Positions 8,189 to 21,247 of a stretch of 64,000 bases of DNA are shown here, piece after piece. The notes beneath the pieces were generated by a model that was not told the DNA's origin, did not search any database, and saw only the letters and a program-made list of their open reading frames with translations. Where the stretch lies: assembly GCA_041494245.1 (NCBI GenBank), contig JBGQAK010000010.1, positions 1 to 64,000 of the forward strand, given 5' to 3'. The position numbers were made by a program, and so were the translations under genes. Each line of letters opens with the position of its first letter. The stretch's first letter is position 1. This stretch comes from RBG-13-68-16 sp041494245 (lineage in GTDB: Bacteria > Acidobacteriota > Thermoanaerobaculia > Thermoanaerobaculales > Thermoanaerobaculaceae).

Positions 8189-10909
8189 ATGAAGACGTCT
8201 TTCGCGGTCGGGCTCGTGGCTGTTGGCATCGCGGCCGCCGTGACCGGCGCCACGCAAACCCAGAAAAAGGCATCCAGGCCCGCGGAGAAGCCCGCCGCGG
8301 TCCCCTCGGGCGAACCCGCGGTGAAGGCGGAGCAGCTGAAGGGCTTCCGCTGGCGATCGGTGGGACCGGCCAACATGGGGGGCCGGGTCAGCGACGTCTC
8401 GGGGCATCCCACCGAGCCCGCCACCTTCTACGTCGCGCTCGGCACCGGCGGGTTGCTCAAGACCACCAACTACTGGACCACCTGGACGTTCGTGTTCGAC
8501 GACCAGGCGGTCGCGTCGGTCGGATCGGTGGCGGTTGCCCCCTCGAAACCCGAGGTCGTCTGGCTCGGGAGCGGCGAGGGGAACAGCCGCAACAGCTCCT
8601 CCTGGGGGAACGGCGTCTACCGTTCCCCCGACGGCGGCAAGAGCTGGCAGCACCTCGGCCTCGCCGAGACCCACGACATCCCGCGCCTCGTGGTGCACCC
8701 GAATGACCCGGACACCGCGTACGTCTGCGCCCTCGGGCACCTGTGGGGCGAGAACGCCGAGCGCGGCGTCTTCAAGACCACCGACGGCGGCAAGAGCTGG
8801 CAGCACGCGCTGAAGCTCGACAGCCGCACCGGCTGCGTGGACCTCGTGCTCGACCCCGAGAACCCCGACACGCTCTTCGCCGCCGCCTATGCGCGCAAGC
8901 GGAGCGCATGGTCGTACGACTCAGGCGGGCCCCTCGACGGGATCTACCGCTCCACCGACGCCGGCTCCCACTGGACGAAGCTCACCAACGGGCTGCCGGG
9001 CAGGACCGGCCGCATCGGCCTCGACGCCGCCCGCTCGAAACCCGGGGTCTTCTACGCGGTCGTGGAGTCGGACGAAGGGGGCAATGTCCCGCCGTTCGAC
9101 CCCGCCTCCCGGTTCGGCGGCGTCTTCCGAACCGACGACCGGGGGGACACCTGGAAGCGCGTCTCCAAGCTCGCGCCGCGCAGCTTCTACTTCTCCGAGA
9201 TCCGGGTGGACCCCAGGGACGACCAGCACCTGTGGGTGCTCGGCGTGGACCTCTACGTCTCCAAGGACGGCGGCGCCACCTGGAGCCGCCGGGCGGCGGC
9301 CAAGACCCACGTGGACCATCACGCGCTCTGGATCGACGCCAACAACCCGCGGCGCGTGCTGCTCGGCAACGACGGCGGAATCTACGCCTCGTGGGACGCC
9401 GGCGAGAAGTGGACGTTCCTCAACAACGTGGCGATCGGCGAGTTCTACAACCTGGCGGTGGATTTCAAGACACCCTACACGATCTGCGGGGGGCTGCAGG
9501 ACAACGGGACCTGGTGCGGGCCGTCGGCCACCATGACCGGAACCAACGTCGAAGAGGACGAGAACGACGAGGCGTTCGGCATCACGAATCAGGACTGGAA
9601 GTACATCACCGGCGGGGACGGCTTCCACGTCGCGATCGACCCGACCAACCCCGCCATCGTCTTCTCCGAGAGCCAGGGCGGGGCCGTCAGCCGCCTCAAC
9701 CTGGAAACCGGCGCCCGCAAGATGCTCCGCCCGGATGCGCGCGAGGGGCAGCCGGTGTACCGCTTCAACTGGAACACGCCGTTCGTGATCTCGCACCACG
9801 ACCCGTCGGTGCTCTACCTCGGGGGCAACGTGCTGTTCCGCCTCACCGAGCGCGGCGACCGATGGGAGGCCATCAGCCCGGACCTCACGACGCGGGACCC
9901 GCTCAGGATGGCGAGCGCCGGGTCCGGGGCCGAGAACCACTGCACGATCGTGACGATCTCGGAGTCGCCCAAGGATTCCCAGGTGATCTGGACGGGCACC
10001 GACGATGGCAACCTCCAGCTCACCCGCGACGGCGGCGCGAGCTGGATGAACGTGGCCGGAAAGCTCCCCGCCGAGACGAAGGGGCTGTACGTCTCCCGCG
10101 TCGAGGCCTCCCACTTCGACCCCGCCCGCGTCTTCGTCGCCCTCGACGGCCACCGCTCCGACGTCTTCAAGACGTTCCTGTTCCAGAGCGACGACTTCGG
10201 GGCCACCTTCCGCGCCATCGCCGGGTCCCTGCCTGCAGGCGGGCCGGTCAAAGTCGTGCGCGAGGACCTCGCGAACCCCGACCTGCTCTTCTGCGGCACC
10301 GAGTTCGGGGCGTTCGCCTCGCTCGACCGCGGCGGCAACTGGCTCCCCCTCAAACAGGGGATGCCCACGGTGGCCGTGGACGACCTCCTCATCCATCCGC
10401 GCGACCGCGACCTCATTGCGGCCACCCACGGCCGCAGCGTCACCATCCTCGACGACATCGGCCCGCTCGAGCAGAGCACCGGCGAGGTGCTGTCCAAGCC
10501 GTACCACCTGTTCCGGCCGCGCGCCGCACGCGCCTTCTTCTACCTGCCGTACGGCGGCATCTGGGGGGACGGCTTCTTCACCGCCAAGAACCCGCCGTTC
10601 GGCGCGGTGATCACCTACTGGGTGAAGGAGTACTCGGCCGAGGAGGTGAACCTCGAGATCGCCGACGCCCGCGGGCGCACCGTGCGGAAGCTGAAGGGCC
10701 CCTCGGCACCGGGGTACAACAGGGTCGTGTGGGACCTGCAGCCCGACAGGGAGGAGCGGTTAACCGCGCGCGGCCGGGGCGGACAGCCCCAGCTCGTGGC
10801 CGCCGGCGAGTACACGGTCACCATGAAGGTCAAGGGCAGGGAGGACCAGAAGGTCAAACTGACGGTCACGACCCCGGAGGGCGTCGGGAAATACCCGCTC
10901 GCACCGTGA
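8189..10909 (+). CDS. secreted BNR/VPS10-like beta-propeller protein
   Basis: A 906-residue exported protein. A signal peptide (about residues 1-23, ending TGATQT) precedes many sortilin/BNR-type repeats. These have the Asp-box form S-x-D-G-G-x-x-W (SPDGGKSWQH, TTDGGKSWQH, STDAGSHWTK, TDDRGDTWKR, SKDGGATWSR, TRDGGASWMN) spread from about residue 40 to 760. A C-terminal beta-sandwich region follows (GRTVRKLKGPSAPGYNRVVWDL). Proteins of this architecture are often annotated as glycosyl hydrolase or sialidase-like, but no catalytic residues can be assigned here. ATG 8189 follows GGAGG with 5-nt spacing. The next genes are also secreted, suggesting a shared periplasmic or extracellular role. Confidence 0.85.
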   Translation: MKTSFAVGLVAVGIAAAVTGATQTQKKASRPAEKPAAVPSGEPAVKAEQLKGFRWRSVGPANMGGRVSDVSGHPTEPATFYVALGTGGLLKTTNYWTTWTFVFDDQAVASVGSVAVAPSKPEVVWLGSGEGNSRNSSSWGNGVYRSPDGGKSWQHLGLAETHDIPRLVVHPNDPDTAYVCALGHLWGENAERGVFKTTDGGKSWQHALKLDSRTGCVDLVLDPENPDTLFAAAYARKRSAWSYDSGGPLDGIYRSTDAGSHWTKLTNGLPGRTGRIGLDAARSKPGVFYAVVESDEGGNVPPFDPASRFGGVFRTDDRGDTWKRVSKLAPRSFYFSEIRVDPRDDQHLWVLGVDLYVSKDGGATWSRRAAAKTHVDHHALWIDANNPRRVLLGNDGGIYASWDAGEKWTFLNNVAIGEFYNLAVDFKTPYTICGGLQDNGTWCGPSATMTGTNVEEDENDEAFGITNQDWKYITGGDGFHVAIDPTNPAIVFSESQGGAVSRLNLETGARKMLRPDAREGQPVYRFNWNTPFVISHHDPSVLYLGGNVLFRLTERGDRWEAISPDLTTRDPLRMASAGSGAENHCTIVTISESPKDSQVIWTGTDDGNLQLTRDGGASWMNVAGKLPAETKGLYVSRVEASHFDPARVFVALDGHRSDVFKTFLFQSDDFGATFRAIAGSLPAGGPVKVVREDLANPDLLFCGTEFGAFASLDRGGNWLPLKQGMPTVAVDDLLIHPRDRDLIAATHGRSVTILDDIGPLEQSTGEVLSKPYHLFRPRAARAFFYLPYGGIWGDGFFTAKNPPFGAVITYWVKEYSAEEVNLEIADARGRTVRKLKGPSAPGYNRVVWDLQPDREERLTARGRGGQPQLVAAGEYTVTMKVKGREDQKVKLTVTTPEGVGKYPLAP

Positions 10910-10946
10910 TGGAGCGAGACAAAACGCTATAGGCAAGACGCGAGGT

Positions 10947-11050
10947 GTCATTCCGAGGCCCGCAGGGCCGAGGAATTTGGGGGCGGGAAGCCGTCATCCA
11001 GAACCCCCTCCCAGAACCCTCGCCCTGCCTGCGGCAGGCCTCGGGATGAC
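10947..11050. repeat. 104-bp element with near-perfect inverted ends
   Basis: It begins GTCATTCCGAGG (10947-10958) and ends CCTCGGGATGAC (11039-11050). These ends are inverted repeats with one mismatch. Inside are further short palindromes (GGCCCGCAGGGCC, GCCTGCGGCAGGC). It fills the space between two secreted-protein genes and resembles a small non-autonomous mobile or REP-type element. Confidence 0.7.
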
Positions 11051-11139
11051 TGCAATGCGCTACGACAGTTGTGAAACGCGATGCCAGGCGCACGCGTAGA
11101 CTCTCGAGGCCGCCGTGCGGCGGCCAGGAGACCATCACG

Positions 11140-13299
<2,160 letters not shown>

Positions 13300-13314
13300 G
13301 ACTGTTCTCAATAC

Positions 13315-13344
13315 GAGCGGGGGAGGGTCCCCCCTCCCCCGCTC
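13315..13344. terminator. bidirectional hairpin between convergent S9 peptidase genes
   Basis: GAGCGGGGGAGGG and its exact reverse complement form a 13-bp stem with a TCCC loop between the convergent genes. A T-run lies 20 bp further on the plus strand, so it may act as a terminator in at least one direction. Confidence 0.65.
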
Positions 13345-13364
13345 CTGCCGCTCTTGCCTCTTGC

Positions 13365-15413
<2,049 letters not shown>

Positions 15414-15519
15414 GGTGTCCTCCCGCCCGCGCCTGCGGGCCGCCCGGCATCGTACACGGAAACCCGCGCTCGCGTCGCGCCGCCGCGCGGCACCGCCGGC
15501 GATCGCGTACGATAGCTGC

Positions 15520-16650
15520 ATGAGCGACGTGAGCCTCTGGAGGGCCCTCGTCTTCCTGACCGTCTTCCTGAGCGTCTGGACCGGGATGAACGCCTACGTG
15601 GTGTGGCGGGCGGCCACGGTCCCCTTCCTCGCCGCGCACCTGTCCCGGCGCGCACTGTTCACGATCGCGGTGCTGCTTTGGCTGTCCCTCCCGCTCGCGA
15701 TGTTCCTCGACCGGGCCCGGGTGGGCGTGCCGGCGAAGCCGCTGGTGTTCGTCGCCATGAACTGGCTGGGTGTGCTGTTCCTCGTGATGTCGGCGCTCCT
15801 GCTGGTCGAGGTGGTCACGGGCGGTGGCCTGCTCCTGCCAAAGCTGGCGCCGGCGCTGCGCGGGTGGGCGCTGGCGGCCGCGGGGGCGCTCTCGGTGGTT
15901 GGGCTGGTCCAGGGGTTGCGCGAACCGGTGGTGCGCGACTACGAGGTCAGCCTGCCAGGTCTGCCGAAGGAGCGCGACGGGCTGGTGCTCGTCGAGGTCT
16001 CCGACATCCACCTGGGGACCCTCATCGGCGAGCGCTGGATGGCCCGTCTGGTCGCCCGCGTCAACGCCATCAAGCCCGACCTCGTGATCGTCGACGGCGA
16101 CCTCGTGGACGGCAACGTGAACCGCGTCGAGCCGCTCCTGCCCGTCCTCAAGGGCCTGCGCGCCCCGCTCGGGGTGTGGGCGGTCACCGGCAACCACGAG
16201 TTCTACGCCGGGCTCGCGCGCTGCGTGAAGCTGTTCGAGGATGCCGGCTACACCGTGCTACAGGACCGCTGGGCGGAGGTCGTCCCCGGGCTCGTCTTCG
16301 CCGGCGTGGACGACCTCACGGCACGTCGCCAGTTCGGCAGGGACGGCCCGGCCGTGGAGAAGGCGCTGTCGGGACGCCCCTCCGGTGCCACCGTGTTCCT
16401 CTCGCACTCGCCGTTGAAGGCCGACGCGGCCGCGGCGACCGGCGCCGGCCTCATGCTCTCCGGCCACACGCACGACGGCCAGATCTGGCCGTTCGGCTAC
16501 TTAGTGCGGCTCGTCTACCCCCTGCTCGGCGGGCGCTACCAGGTGGGTGGGATGTCCGCGATCGTGTGCAGAGGCACCGGCACCTGGGGCCCGCGCATGC
16601 GCCTGTGGCTGCCCAGCGAGATCGTCAGAATAAAGCTGCGAAGCGCGTAG
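15520..16650 (+). CDS. membrane-anchored metallophosphoesterase (YkuE/YaeI-like)
   Basis: A 376-residue protein. Four hydrophobic segments lie in residues 1-135, followed by a calcineurin-like domain. Metal-binding motifs are in order: SDIHLG, DGDLVDG, GNHEFY, SHSP and GHTHDGQI. Family members hydrolyse phosphodiesters, and some act on lipid A precursors or phospholipids; the substrate here is unknown. It is divergent from the S9 peptidase with a 106-bp shared upstream region. A second, Tat-exported member of the family lies at 18531. Confidence 0.85.
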   Translation: MSDVSLWRALVFLTVFLSVWTGMNAYVVWRAATVPFLAAHLSRRALFTIAVLLWLSLPLAMFLDRARVGVPAKPLVFVAMNWLGVLFLVMSALLLVEVVTGGGLLLPKLAPALRGWALAAAGALSVVGLVQGLREPVVRDYEVSLPGLPKERDGLVLVEVSDIHLGTLIGERWMARLVARVNAIKPDLVIVDGDLVDGNVNRVEPLLPVLKGLRAPLGVWAVTGNHEFYAGLARCVKLFEDAGYTVLQDRWAEVVPGLVFAGVDDLTARRQFGRDGPAVEKALSGRPSGATVFLSHSPLKADAAAATGAGLMLSGHTHDGQIWPFGYLVRLVYPLLGGRYQVGGMSAIVCRGTGTWGPRMRLWLPSEIVRIKLRSA

Positions 16651-16671
16651 GGGCGGGCGCAGCACCCGCCT
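16651..16671. terminator. small hairpin between convergent genes
   Basis: GGGCGGG and CCCGCCT pair around a 7-nt loop immediately after the phosphoesterase stop and 27 bp from the convergent phosphatase stop. It has no T-run. Confidence 0.35.
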
Positions 16672-16697
16672 CACGTCGCGGGGGAGGCGCGGTTCCG

Positions 16698-18329
16698 CTA
16701 CGAGGCGCCGCGGTAGCGCACCACCAGCAGGGTGACGTCGTCGTCGGCCTCGCGGCCGGCGCGATGGGCGGATGCGGCGTCCAGCAGCGCCCTGCCGACG
16801 CTCTCGGCGCTCCGGCCGCCGAGGCCGGTGAGGGTGCTCTTGACGCCCTCCACGCCGAACTCCTCGCCCTTCGGCGAGAACGACTCGGAGATCCCGTCGC
16901 TGTAGAAGACCACCGCGTCCCCCGCCGCCAGCTTCACGCTGCCCACCCGCCACACGGCCTGGGGCAGAAGGCCGAGGATCGGCCCGTGGGGGGGGACCAG
17001 CTCGACGGTGCCGTCGGCGCGCAGCACGGCCAGCGGGCAGTGCCCGGCGTTGGCGATCTCCAGCGTCCCGTCCTCGTGCAGGATCCCCAGCCCCAGCGTC
17101 AGGAAGCGGTTGCCGGGGTTGTGCTGCAGGAGGCTGCGGTTGAGGGCGGGCAGCACCGCGTCGATCGGCTGTCCAAGCTCGTGCAGCAGCCCGAGCAGCC
17201 CCTGCACCATCGCCATGATGAGCGCGGCCCCGACCCCCTTGCCAGACACGTCACCGAGCGCCACCCCCAGCCGGCCATCGTCGCGCAGGGTGGCCTGGTA
17301 GAGGTCCCCGCCCACGCTGCGCGCCGGCTGCGAGAACGCGAAGATCTCGGCGAAGGGGGTCTCCGGCGGGGTGCGCAGCATGGCCGTCTGGATCGTGCGC
17401 GCCAGCGACATCTCGTGGTCGATCTTGGCCTTCTCGCGCGCCTCACGGTACAGCCTGGCACTATCGATGGCGATTGCGGCCTCCGAGGCGAGCGACTCGA
17501 GGACGGCGCGCTCGTTCTTGCCGAACGGCTGCCCCGCGTGGGCCCTCTCGACGACGATGCCGCCGATTACGTCGACGGTGGCCACGAACGACGCGTCCTC
17601 GGCGCGGCCCATCGGCCGGCGCGTGACAACCAGGGGCACGGCCACCGCCATGGCCGCACCGCGCGCCATCATGGTGGTGGAGGGCGACAGCTCGAGCCCC
17701 GCCGTCACGGCGCGGCGCGTCTTGATCGCCTTCTCCAGGAGGGAGCTCCGCTCGCCCCATTCCGTCGTGCTGAGGTCGCGCGGATGGCACGCGACCGTGC
17801 GCCTCGACCCGTCGGGTTCGATCAGGATGACGCAGCCGCGGTCGGCCCGCACCAGGCGGGCCGCCGACTGCAGCACGATCGCCACCACCTCCTCGAGCAC
17901 CGTCGCCGCGTTGAGAGCACGCGCGACGTCCAGCAGCATCTGAAGGTGGCGGACGCCGCTCTCCCCTCCGGTCTGCTCCGCCGCGATTTCCAGGGGGGTA
18001 CTCACCTCGTCCAGCCGGAACTGGTACTCGGTGCGGGGGCCCAGCCGCAGGATGTCCCCCGGCTGCACGACCGCATGCTGGATCTTCACGTCGTTGACGA
18101 AGGTGCCACCCGAGGAGCCGAGATCCTCCACCACCAGCTCGTGGCCGTCCCACCGGATCTCGGCGTGCCGCCGCGAGACCGTGGCCTCCGAGATCACCAC
18201 GTCGCACCCGGGATCCCGGCCGAGACGCAGGACCGGTTGGGCGACGCGCGCACGAACCCCCGAGTGACCGGGTTCACGGGGCATCAGGATGGGGACTGAC
18301 GTCCACTCGCTCCCGACCTTCCGAGCCAT
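16698..18329 (-). CDS. FHA-GAF-PP2C (SpoIIE-type) serine/threonine phosphatase
   Basis: A 543-residue signalling protein. An FHA domain at about 25-105 (LRLGRDPGCDVVIS, TVSRRHAEI, LGSSGGTFVN) would bind phosphothreonine. A GAF domain follows at about 120-300, then a coiled linker and a PP2C-type SpoIIE domain at 325-540. The phosphatase has metal-binding GGDLYQ, LGDVSGKGVGAAL and DDVTLLVVR, so it looks active. Such proteins often reverse anti-sigma factor or Ser/Thr kinase phosphorylation; no partner kinase is in this window. It transcribes away from the Tat-exported phosphoesterase. Confidence 0.88.
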   Translation of the reverse strand: MARKVGSEWTSVPILMPREPGHSGVRARVAQPVLRLGRDPGCDVVISEATVSRRHAEIRWDGHELVVEDLGSSGGTFVNDVKIQHAVVQPGDILRLGPRTEYQFRLDEVSTPLEIAAEQTGGESGVRHLQMLLDVARALNAATVLEEVVAIVLQSAARLVRADRGCVILIEPDGSRRTVACHPRDLSTTEWGERSSLLEKAIKTRRAVTAGLELSPSTTMMARGAAMAVAVPLVVTRRPMGRAEDASFVATVDVIGGIVVERAHAGQPFGKNERAVLESLASEAAIAIDSARLYREAREKAKIDHEMSLARTIQTAMLRTPPETPFAEIFAFSQPARSVGGDLYQATLRDDGRLGVALGDVSGKGVGAALIMAMVQGLLGLLHELGQPIDAVLPALNRSLLQHNPGNRFLTLGLGILHEDGTLEIANAGHCPLAVLRADGTVELVPPHGPILGLLPQAVWRVGSVKLAAGDAVVFYSDGISESFSPKGEEFGVEGVKSTLTGLGGRSAESVGRALLDAASAHRAGREADDDVTLLVVRYRGAS

Positions 18330-18530
18330 TGCGAAAGTGTACCAAACGAGCGGTTTGCAGGGCCGGTGCGAGAGGGCTCCGGCGCCGGGCCGCCGCGGTT
18401 TCGCTCCGAAAACCCTTGCCGCGTCGGCCGGACGCCACCTAAGTCCCTGCAGAGGCTATGAATGCAACTCAGGCGACCGCCCCTCTCGACCTCACGTGGT
18501 ATTCTGAACCTCGCGTCGCTGACGCAGTCC

Positions 18531-19388
18531 ATGAAAACGATTACGTACCTCACACGCAGGAACATGCTCAAGACGGGCGCCATGGCGTTCGTGGGCGGGG
18601 GCATTCTCGCCCGCTCCGGCTGGGTCGAGGCGACCGAGCTGCCCATGGTGCGGCGGGCCACCCTCGTGCACCCGCTGCTCCCGCCCTCCTTCGACGGCGT
18701 CCGCATCGCCCAGGTCGCCGACGTCCACGCCGGCATGTTCATGCCACCCGAACGCCTCGCCATGGTCCGGTCCCTGGTGGAGGAGCTCGCCCCCGATATG
18801 GTCGTCTTCACCGGCGACCAGCTCGACCGGCGCCAGCTGGATGCCGACTTCTTCGTCCAGGGGTTCGCCGGGATCGACGCACCCCTTGGTGTGTTCGGGG
18901 TCCTCGGCAACCACGACCACTTGGCCGGCCCCCGGCTCGCGCTGGCGGCGATGGAGGCGGTGGGCATCACGCCGCTCGTCAACCAGTCGGCTGTTGTGGA
19001 GCGGGGCGGGGACCGGATGCTCGTCGCTGGGGTGGACGACCTGGACGCCGCGCCCGGCTGGGGCCCCGACTTCTACGCGGCCCATCACGGCGAGGCGGAG
19101 TTCCGTCTCCTCCTCTGCCATCAGCCGAACGGCTGGCGGGCGGCGAGGGCGGCGGGCGCTCACATCACGCTCTCCGGCCACACCCACGGAGGCCAGATCG
19201 CCGTGCCCTCCCGGGGCCTGAACTTCGCGCGCCTTTCAACGCCCTACATCGCGGGCCCCTACGAGCGCGGCGGGCAGCTCCTCTACGTCTCGCGCGGGGT
19301 CGGCGTGGGCGCCGTGCCGCTGCGCTTCGGGGTACCCCCCGAGGTGGACCTGGTCACCCTGCGGCGGGGACTGATCGCCGCTTCCTGA
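18531..19388 (+). CDS. Tat-exported metallophosphoesterase
   Basis: A 285-residue protein. The N-terminus has a twin-arginine signal (TRRNMLKTGAMAFVGGG). The calcineurin-like domain has ADVHAGMF, FTGDQLD, LGNHDHL, CHQPN and GHTHGGQIAVP, so all metal ligands are present. It resembles YkuE-type phosphodiesterases. The frame extends to 18462, but ATG 18531 gives the proper Tat signal. The 200-bp region upstream shows no clear promoter. The Tat route suggests folding and metal loading in the cytoplasm before export. Confidence 0.85.
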   Translation: MKTITYLTRRNMLKTGAMAFVGGGILARSGWVEATELPMVRRATLVHPLLPPSFDGVRIAQVADVHAGMFMPPERLAMVRSLVEELAPDMVVFTGDQLDRRQLDADFFVQGFAGIDAPLGVFGVLGNHDHLAGPRLALAAMEAVGITPLVNQSAVVERGGDRMLVAGVDDLDAAPGWGPDFYAAHHGEAEFRLLLCHQPNGWRAARAAGAHITLSGHTHGGQIAVPSRGLNFARLSTPYIAGPYERGGQLLYVSRGVGVGAVPLRFGVPPEVDLVTLRRGLIAAS

Positions 19389-19455
19389 GCGGGGGGTCCC
19401 GCGCACACTCCAACCTCCTCCCGTGCGCTTTTGACCCCCCGAACTCCCACCGCTC

Positions 19456-19474
19456 GGCGGGACTAAATCCCGCC
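19456..19474. terminator. small hairpin downstream of the Tat phosphoesterase
   Basis: GGCGGGA-CTAAA-TCCCGCC forms a 7-bp stem with a 5-nt loop in the 259-bp gap before the convergent VOC gene. No T-run follows. Confidence 0.35.
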
Positions 19475-19647
19475 TCGCTTCCGCTGAAGCTCCGCCTCGG
19501 ACCACCCTCAGCAGTCAAAAGTTTGGCACGGCGCGCGAAGTATCTCTCTTTTTCTTGATCTGCCCCACGGGCTCGCAGCGGTCGGTCGCGGCGGCCATCG
19601 AGGCTGCAGCTCCGATCTGCCTTCGCGTGCGAGCCGCCCGCCGCTTG

Positions 19648-20061
19648 CTACCTCGACCGCTTCCGGAACTCGAGGACCTCCACGGGGGCGCCGTCGTGGA
19701 CGAGCATCGCCACCCTGACGCCCTCGGACGGGGAGCTCGGCGGGCTCAGGACCTCCCTGCCCTCGAGCGCTTTATCGAGGTCATCCACCTCGAAGGCGAG
19801 GTGGGGCACCGTCCGGACCAGCTCCGACACCTGGCACCCCGGCTCGAAGCGCATCCACTCGATCCCGTAGGGGCTGGTGTCGAACCCCGACACGAAGACC
19901 TGGAGGTGCGCGAGGTACCTCTCCCCCGCCCGCGGGGTCTGGTAGGGCACCCCGAGGTGATGGTAGCGCCATCCCCGCTCGGCGACTGCGGCCGGAGGTT
20001 CGTGGTCGCGCCGCTTGCGCGCCAGGCAGTCCTTGGGCTCTTTCGTCCGTGCTCCAGTCAC
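19648..20061 (-). CDS. VOC (glyoxalase/bleomycin-resistance fold) family protein
   Basis: A 137-residue small protein. WRYHHLGVPYQTPRAGERY near the N-terminus and VPHLAFEVDDLDKAL near residue 85 resemble the paired beta-alpha-beta-beta-beta modules of the VOC fold. A metal-type Glu lies near the C-terminus (APVEVLEF). The substrate cannot be read from sequence. The GTG at 20061 has AGGAG upstream. It is next to a GNAT acetyltransferase gene on the same strand. Confidence 0.7.
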   Translation of the reverse strand: MTGARTKEPKDCLARKRRDHEPPAAVAERGWRYHHLGVPYQTPRAGERYLAHLQVFVSGFDTSPYGIEWMRFEPGCQVSELVRTVPHLAFEVDDLDKALEGREVLSPPSSPSEGVRVAMLVHDGAPVEVLEFRKRSR

Positions 20062-20148
20062 AGCTCGCTCCTTCCGTGATCATGTCTTGCGAACAGTCTC
20101 AATATCCGGCCCCGGAGCCGGCGTGGCGGCGTCCCGTGCACCTGCCGA

Positions 20149-20682
20149 TCAGACGCCGCCCCACCGCGACCGCAGGATCGCATACATGACCGCGTCGTGC
20201 GGCTTCCCGTGGAAGCACAGACGATCGTGGAGGACCCCCTCCCGGACCGCGCCCGACTTCTCGGCCGCACGCTGGCTGCGCCGGTTGCCGACGGCGCAGA
20301 CGATCTCCAGACGCACGAGGTCCGTTTCGGCGAACGCGAAACCGGTCACCAGCCTTACCGCGGCCGGGGCGACCCCGCGTCCGGCCTGCGACGTGCGCAC
20401 CCAGTACCCGAGGTTGGCGAAGCGCTGGACACGGTTGATCTGGTTCAGCCCGCAGCCGCCGAGAAAGGAGCCCTCCGTGTCCACGATGGCGAACTCGTAC
20501 TCGACACCCTCGGCGAAGAGCTTCTCGCGCGAACCGGTCCAGGCCTCCGCCTCCGCGAGCGAGTACCCGGGGTGGCACCACTCCATCCACGCGAAGATCT
20601 CCTCCACCGATTCCCTCGCCGCCGCATGGAGCGCAGGTGCATCGTCGCGCCGGTACGGCCGTATCGCGATCTGCATCGTCAT
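20149..20682 (-). CDS. GNAT N-acetyltransferase, RimJ/RimL type
   Basis: A 177-residue acetyl-CoA-dependent acyltransferase. Motifs include IRPYRRDDAPALHAA at the start, FLGGCGLNQI, LGYWVRTSQAGRGVAPAAVRL (acetyl-CoA loop), RLEIVCAVGNRRSQRAAEKSG and GVLHDRL. This is the layout of RimL and ribosomal-protein or small-molecule acetyltransferases. The start could be either of two close ATG codons (20682 or 20676). The substrate is unknown. Confidence 0.82.
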   Translation of the reverse strand: MTMQIAIRPYRRDDAPALHAAARESVEEIFAWMEWCHPGYSLAEAEAWTGSREKLFAEGVEYEFAIVDTEGSFLGGCGLNQINRVQRFANLGYWVRTSQAGRGVAPAAVRLVTGFAFAETDLVRLEIVCAVGNRRSQRAAEKSGAVREGVLHDRLCFHGKPHDAVMYAILRSRWGGV

Positions 20683-20880
20683 CGCCTGCCCCTCGTCAAG
20701 GTCCTCGCCATCCCGACCATCCTGCCACCTCCAAGCGTCAGGTCAGAGTGTTTACTTTATCGAGGCAACGTCCTCCGGTCGATCTTCTTCGACGGGGCGT
20801 GGGTGCGCCGCATCGACGAACGCACGCGGAGCTTGCTCCCGGGGCCTCGCCCCCTCTGAGTGGCAGGTTCATCGTCGGGC

Positions 20881-20910
20881 TTGACATGCAAGTATTTACT
20901 TGCATATACT
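20881..20910 (+). promoter_or_regulatory. promoter with overlapping ArsR-type operator
   Basis: A consensus -35 TTGACA (20881-20886) and -10 TATACT (20905-20910) are 18 bp apart. Between and overlapping them is a perfect palindrome, ATGCAAGTA-TT-TACTTGCAT (20886-20905), of the size ArsR-family dimers bind. The predicted start near 20917 is almost at the GTG codons of the regulator. This indicates autorepression of the arsR-SRPBCC pair and a very short or absent leader. Confidence 0.85.
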
Positions 20911-20911
20911 C

Positions 20912-21247
20912 GTGAGCGTGGACGTGGACAAGGTGTTCAAGGCACTCGCCGATCCGACACGCAGGCGTCTGCTGGATTCCCTACGCGCGCAGAGCGGCCA
21001 GACGTTGGGGGAGCTGTGCGCGAACCTCGACATGACCCGCCAGGCGGTCAGTCAGCACCTCGGGCGACTGGAGGACGCCGACCTGGTCGCGACGATCCGC
21101 CGGGGGCGCGAGAAGCTGCACTATCTCAACCCCGTCCCCATCCACGAGATACACGAGCGTTGGATCGAGAAATTCGAGCGGCAGCACCTGGATGCTTTGC
21201 GTAACCTCAAGAGGAGAGCGGAAGGAGAGCGTCATGGAAAAGCCTGA
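20912..21247 (+). CDS. ArsR-family winged-helix transcriptional repressor
   Basis: A 111-residue regulator. It has KALADPTRRRLLDSL, the DNA-reading helix MTRQAVSQHLGRLEDADLV and the wing RRGREKLHYLN. The cysteine motifs of metal sensors are missing, so it belongs to the non-metal ArsR group commonly paired with SRPBCC (AHSA1) proteins. The open frame can be extended to TTG 20900, but the operator lies there; GTG 20912 or GTG 20918 fits the predicted transcript start. Its end overlaps the next gene by 14 bp. Confidence 0.9.
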   Translation: MSVDVDKVFKALADPTRRRLLDSLRAQSGQTLGELCANLDMTRQAVSQHLGRLEDADLVATIRRGREKLHYLNPVPIHEIHERWIEKFERQHLDALRNLKRRAEGERHGKA

